Of a stretch of DNA of 64,000 nt, positions 1 through 9,696 are shown one piece after another. The translations under genes were made by a program, and so were the position numbers. Source of the stretch: Pseudomonas sp. J452 (GTDB taxonomy: Bacteria; Pseudomonadota; Gammaproteobacteria; Pseudomonadales; Pseudomonadaceae); assembly GCF_024666525.1 (NCBI RefSeq), contig NZ_CP088294.1, positions 1,860,001-1,924,000 of the forward strand. The letters are read 5' to 3'. The stretch's first letter is position 1; each line of letters opens with the position of its first letter. The notes beneath the pieces were generated by a model that was not told the origin of the DNA, did not search any database, and saw nothing but the letters and a program-made list of their open reading frames with translations.

Positions 1-931
1 CCGCGCCCGGGTCTTCGGTGACGTAGAGGCCGGGGATGCCGATCTTGCCGGCGACCCGCACCACGCCCATCAGCGAGTTGAGCACAGTGGCCGGAGCCTC
101 GTGCTGGGCGCCGTGGTGGCCGTGGCCGCGGGCCTCGAAGCCGACCGCATCGACCGCGCAATCGACTTCCGGCTCGCCGAGCAGGTCGGCGATCTGCTCA
201 TGCAGCGGGGTGTCTTTGGACAGGTCGGCGATCTCGAAGCCCTGGGCCTTGGCATGGGCCAGGCGCACCGGGTTGACGTCGCCGACTATGACCACCGCGG
301 CGCCGAGCAGGCGTGCCGAAGCGGCGGCGGCCAGGCCGACCGGGCCGGCGCCGGCGATATACACGGTGCTGCCCGGGCCGACGCCGGCGGTGACCGCGCC
401 GTGGTAGCCGGTGGGCAGGATGTCGGACAGGCAGGTCAGGTCGCGGATCTTCTCCATGGCCCGGTCGCGGTCCGGCAGCTTGAGCAGGTTGAAGTCGGCG
501 TAGGGCACCAGCACGTATTCGGCCTGGCCGCCGGTCCAGTCGCCCATGTCGACGTAGCCGTAGGCGCCGCCGGCACGCGCCGGGTTGACCGTCAGGCACA
601 CCCCGGTGTGCATTTCCTTGCAGCTGCGGCAGCGGCCGCAGGCGACGTTGAACGGCACCGAGACCAGGTCGCCGATCTTCAGATTCTCCACGTCGCTGCC
701 TTTCTCGATCACCTCGCCGGTGATCTCGTGGCCCAGCACCAGGCCGGTCTGCGCGGTGGTACGGCCGCGCACCATGTGCTGGTCGGAGCCGCAGATATTG
801 GTGGATACCACACGCAGGATGACCCCGTGCTCGATCTTCTTGTCGCGTGGGTCCTGCATTTTCGGATAGTCGATCTTCTGTACTTCGACCTTGCCGGCGC
901 CTAGGTAGACGACACCACGATTACCAGTCAT
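1..931 (-). CDS. fdhA: Glutathione-independent formaldehyde dehydrogenase, 3' end cut by window edge
   Basis: This is a zinc- and NAD-dependent medium-chain dehydrogenase that oxidises formaldehyde to formate. I translated it by hand from an ATG at 931, preceded by AAGGAGA; about 310 codons are visible and the C-terminus lies beyond base 1. NICGSDQHM near residue 45 holds the catalytic zinc Cys. CGRCRSC with a following Cys near residues 98-112 forms the structural zinc lobe. GAGPVG is the Rossmann motif. It is the last visible gene of a block that releases formaldehyde from sarcosine, which fits a detoxifying role. Family assignment is firm; the missing end is about a quarter of the usual 399 residues. 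Confidence 0.93.
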   Translation of the reverse strand, partial: MTGNRGVVYLGAGKVEVQKIDYPKMQDPRDKKIEHGVILRVVSTNICGSDQHMVRGRTTAQTGLVLGHEITGEVIEKGSDVENLKIGDLVSVPFNVACGRCRSCKEMHTGVCLTVNPARAGGAYGYVDMGDWTGGQAEYVLVPYADFNLLKLPDRDRAMEKIRDLTCLSDILPTGYHGAVTAGVGPGSTVYIAGAGPVGLAAAASARLLGAAVVIVGDVNPVRLAHAKAQGFEIADLSKDTPLHEQIADLLGEPEVDCAVDAVGFEARGHGHHGAQHEAPATVLNSLMGVVRVAGKIGIPGLYVTEDPGA

Positions 932-1132
932 GCGTAGTTCTCCTTTGTTGTTGTGGATACAAGGCGCGACCGGCGGCCGCGCGGCCTTGTAGTGGAGCGT
1001 TCATGCGTTGTCGGGCGCCGCCGGTGAAGCAGGCAAGGTGGCGCCACGGTTGTGCAGCCCGGACTGCGTCCGGTTTTCCCGGTAAAGCCTCCCCGCACCG
1101 GCAGCCAGGGAGCCGGCGAAGGGGCAGGTTGT

Positions 1133-1192
1133 GTAGCCCGGACTTCAGTCCGGGAGTTTGTCGACACCGCCCCGGACTGAAGTCCGGGCTAC
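1133..1192. repeat. Palindromic GTAGCCCGGACT repeat, copy 1
   Basis: Inverted arms at 1133-1154 and 1171-1192 both read GTAGCCCGGACTTCAGTCCGGG when each is taken outward-in, and each arm is itself nearly palindromic. Related copies are at 9547-9607 and 59156-59218, and a decayed fragment lies at 1050-1080. It sits between fdhA and purU, so it could act as a terminator or mRNA 3'-end stabiliser within the operon. No coding function. Confidence 0.85.
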
Positions 1193-1224
1193 GCGCTGTT
1201 CAAGCTCCTGCGGGGCTCCAGCCC

Positions 1225-2082
1225 TCAGAGCACCACGGTGCGGTTGGCGTGGAGGAACACACGGCGTTCCAGGTAGTAGCCGATGGCCTTGGCCAGGGTC
1301 AGGCACTCGATGTCGCGGCCCTTGGCGATCAGGTCCTCGGGGTAGTGCGAGTGGTCCACCGGCTCCACGCCCTGGGCGATGATCGGGCCCTCGTCAAGGT
1401 CGTTGTTGATGAAGTGGGCAGTGGCGCCGACCAGCTTGACGCCCTTCTGATAGGCCTGGTGGTAGGGCTTGGCACCCTTGAAGCCGGGCAGCAGCGAGTG
1501 GTGGATATTGATCGCGCGGCCGTCCAGGCGGCGGCACAGGTCGGGCGAGAGCACCTGCATGTAGCGGGCGAGGATCACCAGTTCGGCGCCGCTTTCCTCC
1601 ACCACCTGCAGCACCTGGCGCTCCTGCGCCGGCTTGTCCTGCGGGTCGAGCGGGAAGTGCCGGTAGGGAATGTCGTGCCAGCGCGCCAGCGGCTCCAGGT
1701 CCGGGTGGTTGGAGACCACCGCGACTATGTCCATCGGCAACTGGCCGATGCGCTGGCGATACAGCAGGTCGTTCAGGCAGTGGTCGGCCTTGGACACCAT
1801 GATCACCACCTTGGGCCGGTAGCCCGGCGGGGTCAGCTCGGTGACCATCTCGAACGGCGCCACCCGCTCGGCCAGGCCGCTGCGGAAAGCGGTCTCGGCG
1901 AAGCCCGCCGGCGCGCGGAACTCGATGCGGATGAAGAAGCGCCCGGCCTGGCGGTCGTCGAAGCTGTGGTGCTCGGTGACGTAGCAGCCTTGCTCGAACA
2001 GGTAGCGCGTCACCACGTCGACGGTGCCGAGAATGCTCGGGCTGTGCGCGGTGAGAATCCAGGTGTCGGGGGTGCGGCTCAT
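1225..2082 (-). CDS. purU: Formyltetrahydrofolate deformylase
   Basis: PurU hydrolyses 10-formyl-THF to formate and THF. The 285-residue product has an N-terminal ACT regulatory domain (about residues 5-85) and a C-terminal formyltransferase fold. The active-site region is seen as NIHHSLLPGF, and a conserved Asp follows in the NDLDEGPII segment. The start at 2082 (MSRTPDTWIL) was chosen over an upstream in-frame extension that runs through a CTCTCCC repeat and looks like non-coding sequence. It lies between soxG and fdhA. Its place suggests that it recycles the folate used by sarcosine oxidase and supplies formate. Assignment is secure. Confidence 0.95.
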   Translation of the reverse strand: MSRTPDTWILTAHSPSILGTVDVVTRYLFEQGCYVTEHHSFDDRQAGRFFIRIEFRAPAGFAETAFRSGLAERVAPFEMVTELTPPGYRPKVVIMVSKADHCLNDLLYRQRIGQLPMDIVAVVSNHPDLEPLARWHDIPYRHFPLDPQDKPAQERQVLQVVEESGAELVILARYMQVLSPDLCRRLDGRAINIHHSLLPGFKGAKPYHQAYQKGVKLVGATAHFINNDLDEGPIIAQGVEPVDHSHYPEDLIAKGRDIECLTLAKAIGYYLERRVFLHANRTVVL

Positions 2083-2100
2083 GGTTTGTTTACTCCGCGT

Positions 2101-2214
2101 GGTGGCTCCGTCTCCCATCCTCCGTTTATGCAGAGCGGGAGAGGTGATGGGGAGCAAGCCACAAAGCAGCCCTCTCCCTAGCCCTCTCCCGCAAGCGGGA
2201 GAGGGGACGGTCCG
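2101..2214. repeat. CTCTCCC/GGGAGAG palindromic repeats between soxG and purU
   Basis: The purU-soxG gap holds imperfect hairpins built from CTCTCCC and GGGAGAGG. The clearest is CCCTCTCCCGCAAGCGGGAG at 2177-2207. The same family recurs at 6341-6490, 7783-7882 and 57512-57557. The motif reaches almost to the soxG stop codon, so it may fold in the 3' untranslated part of the soxG message. Confidence 0.75.
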
Positions 2215-2219
2215 TGTCG

Positions 2220-2849
2220 TTACGCCTCGATGGCCAGGCCGTACTCGGCGGCGGCATCCTGCAGCCACAGCCAGATGTAGTCGGCGAAGCTGCGGCGTAC
2301 CACCAGTTCCCAGCTGTGCTCGGCGGTGTGGCGGATCACCAGCTGGCTCTTGGCGAAGTTGCTACCGACCGCCTTGCCCACCGGGAAGTTGTCCGGGTGC
2401 ACGTCGTAGGAGGTGGACTTCATCAGCAGCTCGCGCACCTTGGGCCCGCTCAGCTCGACCAGGGTCTGCCCGCCGCTGACATTGACCACCGAGATGTGCT
2501 GCCCTTGCAGGGCGGTGCGCAGTTTCTGCTCGACCGCGAACTCTTCACCGCGCGGCACGATCAGCAGCCACTCATCGGGCGCCAGCCACTGCAGCGAGCT
2601 GTCGCCCTTGGCCACCAGGGTCAGGGCGGTCGGCAGTTCCATGCCCAGGGCCTGGTGCACGCCGCCGGCGAAGGCCGGGTCCTTGGCGTCGCCGCGCAGG
2701 ACCAGGTGGCCGAGCAGTTGCTTCTCGCGCAGGCGGATGCCGGCGTTGCCCTTGCCCTTGCCGGCCAGCTGGTCGAGGCCGGCGTGGAACAGCGGCGACT
2801 CGGCGCGGGCATTGGCGGGGCGTTGGTTGTAGACGTTGATTGCGCTCAT
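2220..2849 (-). CDS. soxG: Sarcosine oxidase gamma subunit
   Basis: This is the small gamma subunit of heterotetrameric sarcosine oxidase, 209 residues, with an aminomethyltransferase (GcvT)-like fold that packs against the alpha subunit. The C-terminal part (SYDVHPDNFPVGKAVG and IWLWLQDAAAEYG) is typical of SoxG. It follows soxA after a 114-base gap occupied by a large hairpin repeat, and precedes purU. The start ATG at 2849 has a weak AAGAAA ribosome site. The gamma subunit has no cofactor motif of its own, as expected. Identity rests on family sequence features and on the sox gene order. Confidence 0.93.
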   Translation of the reverse strand: MSAINVYNQRPANARAESPLFHAGLDQLAGKGKGNAGIRLREKQLLGHLVLRGDAKDPAFAGGVHQALGMELPTALTLVAKGDSSLQWLAPDEWLLIVPRGEEFAVEQKLRTALQGQHISVVNVSGGQTLVELSGPKVRELLMKSTSYDVHPDNFPVGKAVGSNFAKSQLVIRHTAEHSWELVVRRSFADYIWLWLQDAAAEYGLAIEA

Positions 2850-2880
2850 TTTCTTAACCTGCAGATGTTGTCTGGTTGAC

Positions 2881-2948
2881 CTGTAGGAGCCAGCTTGCTG
2901 GCGATCCGCGGCTAGGCGGATAAATCGCCAGCAAGCTGGCTCCTACAG
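2881..2948. repeat. REP-like hairpin TGTAGGAGCCAGCTTGCTGG, copy 1
   Basis: A 25-base arm at 2881-2905 is perfectly inverted at 2924-2948, with an 18-base loop. An identical-arm copy with a different loop lies at 41401-41467. This is a common class of Pseudomonas extragenic palindrome (family knowledge). Here it separates soxA from soxG inside an operon, where it could cause partial termination or protect the soxA transcript from exonucleases. Confidence 0.9.
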
Positions 2949-2963
2949 TTGCGCGCTGACTCT

Positions 2964-5900
2964 TCAGATGTTCTGCCGCTCGCCTTTGGGGTCGTAGAAC
3001 ACCGAGCTGACGATTTCCGCCTCGATCAGGCTGCCGTCCGCCAGCGGTGCGAAGACCCGCTCGCCCATGCGCTTGAGACCGCCCTTGACCACCGCCATGG
3101 CGAAGCTGTGGCCCATGGCCGCGCTCATGTAGCTGGAGGTGACGTGGCCGACCATCTTCGCCGGGATGCTCTGCTTGGGCTCGAACACCAGCTGGGCGCC
3201 TTCCGGCAGCACCTTGAGCGGGTCGATCGGCTTGAGGCCGACCAGCTGCTTGCGCTCTTCGCGCAGGCAGTCCTCGCGGTTCATGCCGCGCCAGCCGATC
3301 CAGGAGAAAGGTTTAGTGCGGCCGACGCACCAGCCCATGTTGAGGTCGTCCGGGGTCACCGAGGCATCGGTGTCCTGGCCGACGATGATGAAACCCTTCT
3401 CGGCGCGCAGCACGTGCATGGTCTCGGTGCCGTAGGGGGTCAGGCCGTACTTCTGGCCGGCGGCGATCAGCTGCTCCCAGACGCCCAGGGCGTAGTCGGC
3501 CTGCACGTTGACTTCGTAGCTCAGCTCGCCGGTGAAGGAGATGCGGAACACCCGCGCCGGTACGCCGCCGACCAGGCCTTCCTTCCAGGTCATGAAGGGG
3601 AAGCCGTCCTTGTCCAGATCGATGTCGGTGACCTCGGCCAGCAGCTTGCGGCTGTTCGGGCCGGACAGGGTCATGGTCGCCCAGTGGTCGGTGACCGAGG
3701 TGAAGTACACCTTCAGCTCCGGCCATTCGGTCTGGTGGTACAGCTCCAGCCACTGCAGCACGCGGGCGGCGCCGCCGGTGGTGGTGGTCATCAGGAAGTG
3801 GTTGTCGGCCAGGCAGGCGGTCACGCCGTCGTCGAAGACCATGCCGTCTTCCTTGCACATCAGGCCGTAGCGCGCCTTGCCCACGTCGAGCTTGGTCCAG
3901 GCGTTGCTGTACACGCGGTTGAGGAACTCGCGCGCGTCCGGGCCCTGGATGTCGATCTTGCCCAGGGTCGAGGCATCGAGGATGCCGACGCTGTTGCGCA
4001 CCGCCAGGCACTCGCGGGCCACGGCGGCGTGCAGGTCTTCACCGGCCTTGGGGAAGTACCAGGGGCGTTTCCACTGGCCGACGTCCTCGAACTCGGCGCC
4101 ACTTTTCAGGTGCCAGCTGTGCATGGCGGTGTAGCGCTTGGCATCGAACAGCGGGCCGACGCTGCGCCCGGCCACGGCGCCGAAGGTCACCGGGGTGTAG
4201 TTGGGGCGGAACATGGTGGTGCCCATCTCGGAGATACCGATGCCCAGCGAGCGGGCGGCGATGGCCAGACCGTTGATGTTGCCCAGCTTGCCCTGGTCGG
4301 TGCCGAAGCCGAGGGCGGTGTAGCGCTTGATGTGCTCGACCGACTCGAAGCCCTCGCGGGTGGCCAGCTCGATGCCGGCCGCGGTGACGTCGTTCTGCAG
4401 GTCGACGAACTGCTTGGGTGCACGCGCCGTGGGCTTGTCGTGGGGCACCTGGAACAGCGCCAGGGTGGCTTCCTCGACGCGTTTCTCGGCGCGCGGCAGT
4501 TCGCCGTCGATGGCCTTGAAGCCCAGTTCGCTGACCGCCTTGCTGCCGGCGGCAGCGCCATCGGCGAGCACCTCGGCGAGCTTGAACACTCCGTTCACCG
4601 CACCGGCGCAGTGGCGCTTCTGGAAGCCGCCTTCGCCGGGCACGAAGGCCAGGATGTCGGCGCGCCAGGTCGGCTTGCCGCCCAGGTGCGAGGCCAGGTG
4701 CACCACCGGGCTGTAGCCGCCGGAGCTGGCGATCAGGTCGCAGTCCAGCCATTCGCCGGGGCTGCTCAGCTTGCCGGCGAGCGGGTCGATGGCGGCGACC
4801 CGCGCCGCTTCCACGCGCTTGCTGCCACGCACGTCGATCACCGAACTGCCGGTGAGGATGCGCACGCCACGTGCGCGGGCTTCCTCGACCCAGCTGCCGC
4901 GCGGGTTGTTGCGCGCATCGGCGACGGCCACCACGTGCAGGCCGGCATCCAGCCAGTCGAGCACCAGGCGGTAGGCGTAGTCGTTGTTGGTGGCCAGCAC
5001 CAGTTTCTTGCCCGGGGCCACGCCGTAGCGGCGTACATAGGTGGACACGGCGCCGGCCAGCATGTTGCCCGGCACGTCGTTGTTGGCGTACACCAGCGGC
5101 CGCTCGTGGGCGCCGGCGGCCAGCACCACGCGGCCGGCACGCACGCGGTGCATGCGCTGGCGCGGCTGCAGCTGGGCGAAGGCGCCGAGCGGGGCGCGCT
5201 CGCCGAGGTGGTCGGTGAGGCGCTGGTGGATGGTGAGGAAGTTGTGGTCGTGGTAGCCGTTGACCGTGGCGCGCGGCAGCAGGGTCACGTTGGCCAGTTT
5301 GGCCAGCTCGGCGATGACTTTGCCGGCCCAGTCGGCGGCCGGTTTGCCGTCGAGGGTCTCGCGGGTCTCCAGCAGGCTGCCGCCGAACTCTTCCTGCTCG
5401 TCGGCGAGGATCACCCGTGCTCCGCTGCGTGCGGCGGCGAGGGCGGCGGCCAGGCCGGCCGGGCCGGCGCCGATCACCAGCACGTCGCAGTGCTGGTTGA
5501 CGTGGTCATAGATGTCCGGATCGTTCTCGGTAGGCGCGCGGCCCAGGCCGGCGGCCTTGCGGATGTACTTCTCGTAGGTCATCCACAGCGAGGAGGGGTA
5601 CATGAAGGTCTTGTAGTAGAAGCCGGGCGGCATCATCTGCCCGCCGACCTTGCCGAGAATGCCCATCAGGTCGGTGTTGACGCTCGGCCAGCCGTTGCAG
5701 CTGTTGGCCACCAGGCCGTTGTACAGGGCCTGCTGGGTGGCGCGCACGTTGGGGATCTGGGTCTGTTCGCTGGCGCCGATCTGCAGCACCGCGTTGGGCT
5801 CCTCGGCGCCGGCGGCGACGATGCCGCGCGGGCGCGAGTACTTGAAGCTACGCCCGACGATTTCCACGCCGTTGGCCAGCAGGGCGGCGGCCAGGCTGTC

Positions 5901-5999
5901 ACCGGCATAACCCTGGTAGGTCTGGCCGTTGAAGGTGAAGTTGAGCAGCTGGCTGCGATCGATGCGGCCGCCGCGGGACAAGCGATTGACCTGGCTCAT
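2964..5999 (-). CDS. soxA: Sarcosine oxidase alpha subunit
   Basis: This is the large subunit of the four-subunit sarcosine oxidase, which demethylates sarcosine to glycine and passes the methylene group to tetrahydrofolate. At 1011 residues it matches the family. The N-terminal ferredoxin-like part is followed by an NAD-binding domain (DVLVIGAGPAGLAAALAAAR near residue 175). The C-terminal third is a GcvT-like folate-binding domain with the aminomethyltransferase signature (TLSGPNSRKLL). The start overlaps the soxD stop by ATGA at 5996-5999, indicating translational coupling. It sits in the order soxB-soxD-soxA-soxG. Confidence 0.97.
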   Translation of the reverse strand: MSQVNRLSRGGRIDRSQLLNFTFNGQTYQGYAGDSLAAALLANGVEIVGRSFKYSRPRGIVAAGAEEPNAVLQIGASEQTQIPNVRATQQALYNGLVANSCNGWPSVNTDLMGILGKVGGQMMPPGFYYKTFMYPSSLWMTYEKYIRKAAGLGRAPTENDPDIYDHVNQHCDVLVIGAGPAGLAAALAAARSGARVILADEQEEFGGSLLETRETLDGKPAADWAGKVIAELAKLANVTLLPRATVNGYHDHNFLTIHQRLTDHLGERAPLGAFAQLQPRQRMHRVRAGRVVLAAGAHERPLVYANNDVPGNMLAGAVSTYVRRYGVAPGKKLVLATNNDYAYRLVLDWLDAGLHVVAVADARNNPRGSWVEEARARGVRILTGSSVIDVRGSKRVEAARVAAIDPLAGKLSSPGEWLDCDLIASSGGYSPVVHLASHLGGKPTWRADILAFVPGEGGFQKRHCAGAVNGVFKLAEVLADGAAAGSKAVSELGFKAIDGELPRAEKRVEEATLALFQVPHDKPTARAPKQFVDLQNDVTAAGIELATREGFESVEHIKRYTALGFGTDQGKLGNINGLAIAARSLGIGISEMGTTMFRPNYTPVTFGAVAGRSVGPLFDAKRYTAMHSWHLKSGAEFEDVGQWKRPWYFPKAGEDLHAAVARECLAVRNSVGILDASTLGKIDIQGPDAREFLNRVYSNAWTKLDVGKARYGLMCKEDGMVFDDGVTACLADNHFLMTTTTGGAARVLQWLELYHQTEWPELKVYFTSVTDHWATMTLSGPNSRKLLAEVTDIDLDKDGFPFMTWKEGLVGGVPARVFRISFTGELSYEVNVQADYALGVWEQLIAAGQKYGLTPYGTETMHVLRAEKGFIIVGQDTDASVTPDDLNMGWCVGRTKPFSWIGWRGMNREDCLREERKQLVGLKPIDPLKVLPEGAQLVFEPKQSIPAKMVGHVTSSYMSAAMGHSFAMAVVKGGLKRMGERVFAPLADGSLIEAEIVSSVFYDPKGERQNI

Positions 6000-6322
6000 G
6001 CCGTGACTCCTTGGGCGACGGATTTCTTCTCGCTACCGGCGGCCTCGGTGACGCTGGGCCGTTCGCCGATCTTGTAGGTCTCGACAATCTCGTAGCTGAT
6101 GGTGTGGCGGGTGGCGTTGAAGTACTTGCGGCAGCCGGCCGCGTGCAGCCACAGCTCGTGGTGCAGGCCGCGCGGGTTGTCGCGGAAGAACAGGTAGTCG
6201 CCCCATTCCTCGTCGCTGCAGGCATTCGGGTCGAGCGGCCGGGGAATGTGCGCCTGGCCGGCGGCATGGAATTCCTCTTCGGAGCGCAGTTCGCCACAGT
6301 GGGGGCAGAAGATGTGCAGCAT
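5996..6322 (-). CDS. soxD: Sarcosine oxidase delta subunit
   Basis: This is the small zinc-binding delta subunit of heterotetrameric sarcosine oxidase, 108 residues. The N-terminal CPHC pair and the later HAAGC segment supply the Cys/His zinc ligands known for SoxD. NACSDEEWGDYLFFRDNPRG is the usual central motif. I chose ATG at 6322 (MLHIFCPHC) over an upstream extension that translates repeat sequence. Its stop overlaps the soxA start by four bases. A 150-base stretch of palindromic repeats separates it from soxB. Confidence 0.95.
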   Translation of the reverse strand: MLHIFCPHCGELRSEEEFHAAGQAHIPRPLDPNACSDEEWGDYLFFRDNPRGLHHELWLHAAGCRKYFNATRHTISYEIVETYKIGERPSVTEAAGSEKKSVAQGVTA

Positions 6323-6340
6323 GTTCGGAGCCTCCGTTTT

Positions 6341-6490
6341 GCTCCCCTCGCCCATTCATGGGAGAGGGGTTGGGGGAGAGGGTGCGCTTGGCACCGACAC
6401 TCCCGGATTCAGTTAGTGGGAGCGGTTGTGCTGTTCGCACGGCCCTCTCCCGCCCTTCGGGCACCCTCGCCCATTCATGGGAGAGGGTCA
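6341..6490. repeat. CTCTCCC/GGGAGAG palindromic repeats between soxB and soxD
   Basis: Two related units, CCCATTCATGGGAGAGG near 6350-6367 and again near 6471-6487, with CTCTCCCGCCCTTCGGGCAC at 6444-6463 between them. They resemble the unit at 7783-7882 closely, as if duplicated. They lie within the sox operon and carry no gene. Confidence 0.75.
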
Positions 6491-6513
6491 TCAGATTTGC
6501 GCTACGCGCGCTG

Positions 6514-7764
6514 TTAGTGAGCCACGGCAGCGGCGCCGTGCTCGTCGATCAGTGCGCCGGTGTGGAAACGTTCGATGGCGAAGGGCTTGGCCAGCGGGTG
6601 CATCTCGCCCTTGGCCAGGCTGGCGGCGAACACGTGGCCGGAGCCGGGGGTGGCCTTGAAGCCGCCGGTGCCCCAGCCGCAGTTGAAGAACAGGTTCTTC
6701 ACCGGGGTCTTGGAAATGATCGGGCAGGCGTCCGGGCTGGTGTCGACGATGCCGCCCCACTGGCGGTTCATGCGGACCCGCGAGAGCACCGGGAACATCT
6801 CGACGATGGCCTGCAGGGTGTGCTCGATGGTGCCGTAGGAGCCGCGCTGGCCGTAGCCGTTGTAGCCGTCGATACCGGCACCGATGACCAGGTCGCCCTT
6901 GTCCGACTGGCTGATGTAGCCGTGCACGGCGTTGGACATGATCACGCTGTCGATGATCGGCTTGATCGGCTCGGAGACCAGCGCCTGCAGCGGGTGCGAT
7001 TCGATCGGCAGGCGGAAGCCGGCGAGCTTGGCCATGTGCCCGGAGTTGCCGGCGGTGACCACGCCGACGCGCTTGGCGCCGATAAAGCCGCGGTTGGTTT
7101 CCACGCCGATGACCACGCCGTCCTGCTTGCGGAAGCCGATCACTTCGGTGTTCTGCAGCAGGTCGACACCCAGGGCGTCGGCGCCGCGGGCATAGCCCCA
7201 GGCCACGGCGTCATGCCGGGCCACGCCGCCGCGGCGCTGGATGGTCGCGCCCATGATCGGGTAGCGGGTGTTCTTGCTGCAGTCGAGGTAGGGGATTTCC
7301 GCCTCGACCTGTTTGGTATCGAGCAGCTCGCCATCGATGCCGTTGAGGCGGTTGGCGCTGACCCGGCGCTCGGCGTCGCGCATGTCCTGCAGGGTGTGGC
7401 AGAGGTTGTAGACCCCGCGCGGCGAGTACATGACGTTGTAGTTGAGGTCCTGGGACAGGCCTTCCCACAGCTTCATGGCGTGTTCGTAGAGCTGCGCCGA
7501 CTCGTCCCACAGGTAGTTGGAGCGCACGATGGTGGTGTTGCGCGCGGTGTTGCCGCCGCCCAGCCAGCCCTTCTCGACCACCGCCACGTTGGTCACGCCG
7601 AACTCCTTGGCCAGGTAGTAGGCGGTGGCCAGGCCGTGGCCGCCACCGCCGACGATGATCACGTCGTACAGCGGCTTGGGCGTCGGCGTGCGCCACATGC
7701 GCTGCCAGTTCTCGTGGTGGCTGAGGGAGTGCTTGAACAGGCCGAAGCCGGAATAACGTTGCAT
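6514..7764 (-). CDS. soxB: Sarcosine oxidase beta subunit
   Basis: This is the FAD- and FMN-carrying catalytic beta subunit of sarcosine oxidase, 416 residues, of the DAO/GlyOx oxidase family. The dinucleotide fold is [19 protein letters not shown] near residue 33, followed by [31 protein letters not shown] near the end closes the FAD site. The ATG at 7764 ([13 protein letters not shown]) is the usual SoxB start; the upstream extension lies in repeat DNA. It is the first sox gene after glyA. Confidence 0.97.
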   Translation of the reverse strand: MQRYSGFGLFKHSLSHHENWQRMWRTPTPKPLYDVIIVGGGGHGLATAYYLAKEFGVTNVAVVEKGWLGGGNTARNTTIVRSNYLWDESAQLYEHAMKLWEGLSQDLNYNVMYSPRGVYNLCHTLQDMRDAERRVSANRLNGIDGELLDTKQVEAEIPYLDCSKNTRYPIMGATIQRRGGVARHDAVAWGYARGADALGVDLLQNTEVIGFRKQDGVVIGVETNRGFIGAKRVGVVTAGNSGHMAKLAGFRLPIESHPLQALVSEPIKPIIDSVIMSNAVHGYISQSDKGDLVIGAGIDGYNGYGQRGSYGTIEHTLQAIVEMFPVLSRVRMNRQWGGIVDTSPDACPIISKTPVKNLFFNCGWGTGGFKATPGSGHVFAASLAKGEMHPLAKPFAIERFHTGALIDEHGAAAVAH

Positions 7765-7782
7765 GTGGATGCTCCTGGTTCT

Positions 7783-7882
7783 ACTCCCCTCTCCCACTTG
7801 TGGGAGAGGGGCTGGGGGAGAGGGCGCCGTTCACCGACCCTCTCCCGCCCTTCGGGCACCCTCTCCCATGAATGGGAGAGGG
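7783..7882. repeat. CTCTCCC/GGGAGAG palindromic repeats between glyA and soxB
   Basis: The glyA-soxB gap holds three hairpin units: CCCCTCTCCCACTTGTGGGA near 7785, CTCTCCCGCCCTTCGGGCAC near 7841, and CTCTCCCATGAATGGGAGAG near 7861. The middle and last units match those at 6440-6490. They may form a 3' stabiliser for glyA or an attenuator before soxB. Confidence 0.75.
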
Positions 7883-7892
7883 GAAATTCGCG

Positions 7893-9146
<1,254 letters not shown>

Positions 9147-9272
9147 CGCGAATCTCCCAGCGGCGGTGGCGCGCCTGTCATATCGGTAAGGTAGGCAAAT
9201 AGCCCTTGTCAGCGATGGTAGGGACGGGGGCACTAGCCCAGATGCCTATGCACGCCTCGGCGGAGCGTGTTT

Positions 9273-9305
9273 GCGACATGCCGGTGTCGCCTCTGCGCAT
9301 GTCGC
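9273..9305. promoter_or_regulatory. Candidate operator: GCGACA inverted repeat upstream of glyA
   Basis: A perfect 6-6-6 inverted repeat, GCGACA-TGCCGG-TGTCGC, lies at 9273-9290, with a further TGTCGC half-site at 9300-9305, about 130 bases upstream of glyA. Related GCGAC half-sites occur upstream of gbcA (12965-12990). Regulation of this pathway by GbdR and SouR is known in P. aeruginosa. That this repeat is their site is inference only. Confidence 0.35.
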
Positions 9306-9546
9306 GGCGAGTTACCCCCGCAAAGCGTGGATGGAGCTGTGGATAAGCTGTCGGCAAGCGAGGCCAGCCCAGGCCGCCCGCGGGCTCCCGGGCTTAGCTT
9401 AAAAAACGAGCAGATTCAGCTACTTGGCTGCAGGGTTGAACACAGAAACTGTGGGCCAGTCTGTGGATAAGTTGTGCGCCCCCGGCGCCGGGGCAGGCCG
9501 GGCGAGGGCCGCCCGCAATTGCTGGTTTTTTGTACGGCGGACTCCT
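9306..9546. other. Intergenic stretch upstream of glyA and of the EF-G-like gene
   Basis: Between the candidate operator and the palindromic repeat I see no supported gene. The sequence includes a GTGGATAAG-type motif twice (near 9342 and 9463) and a run of A residues near 9399. The glyA and EF-G-like genes diverge here, so promoters for both are expected, but I cannot place them with confidence. Confidence 0.4.
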
Positions 9547-9607
9547 GTAGCCCGGACTTCAGTCCGGGGGCAAGGCCATGTCGTTCCCGGACTGACGTCC
9601 GGGCTAC
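9547..9607. repeat. Palindromic GTAGCCCGGACT repeat, copy 2
   Basis: The inverted arms are 9547-9569 and 9586-9607. The left arm matches the copy at 1133-1154. The right arm has one change (GACGTCC for GAAGTCC). It lies about 90 bases upstream of the EF-G-like gene. Confidence 0.85.
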
Positions 9608-9696
9608 GTCGTTGACCTGCGGGCTATAACGGCCGTCACGCTGGGCGGCTGCGGGGGGCTGCCTATACTGCAAAAAACCGCCACGTGGAGGTGGGC

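Noticed and set aside
2949..6077. Long plus-strand open frame of more than 1000 codons
   Set aside because: It is the antisense shadow of soxA. The translation is rich in His, Gln, Val, Ala and Asp without domains, and the opposite strand encodes a complete sarcosine oxidase alpha subunit.
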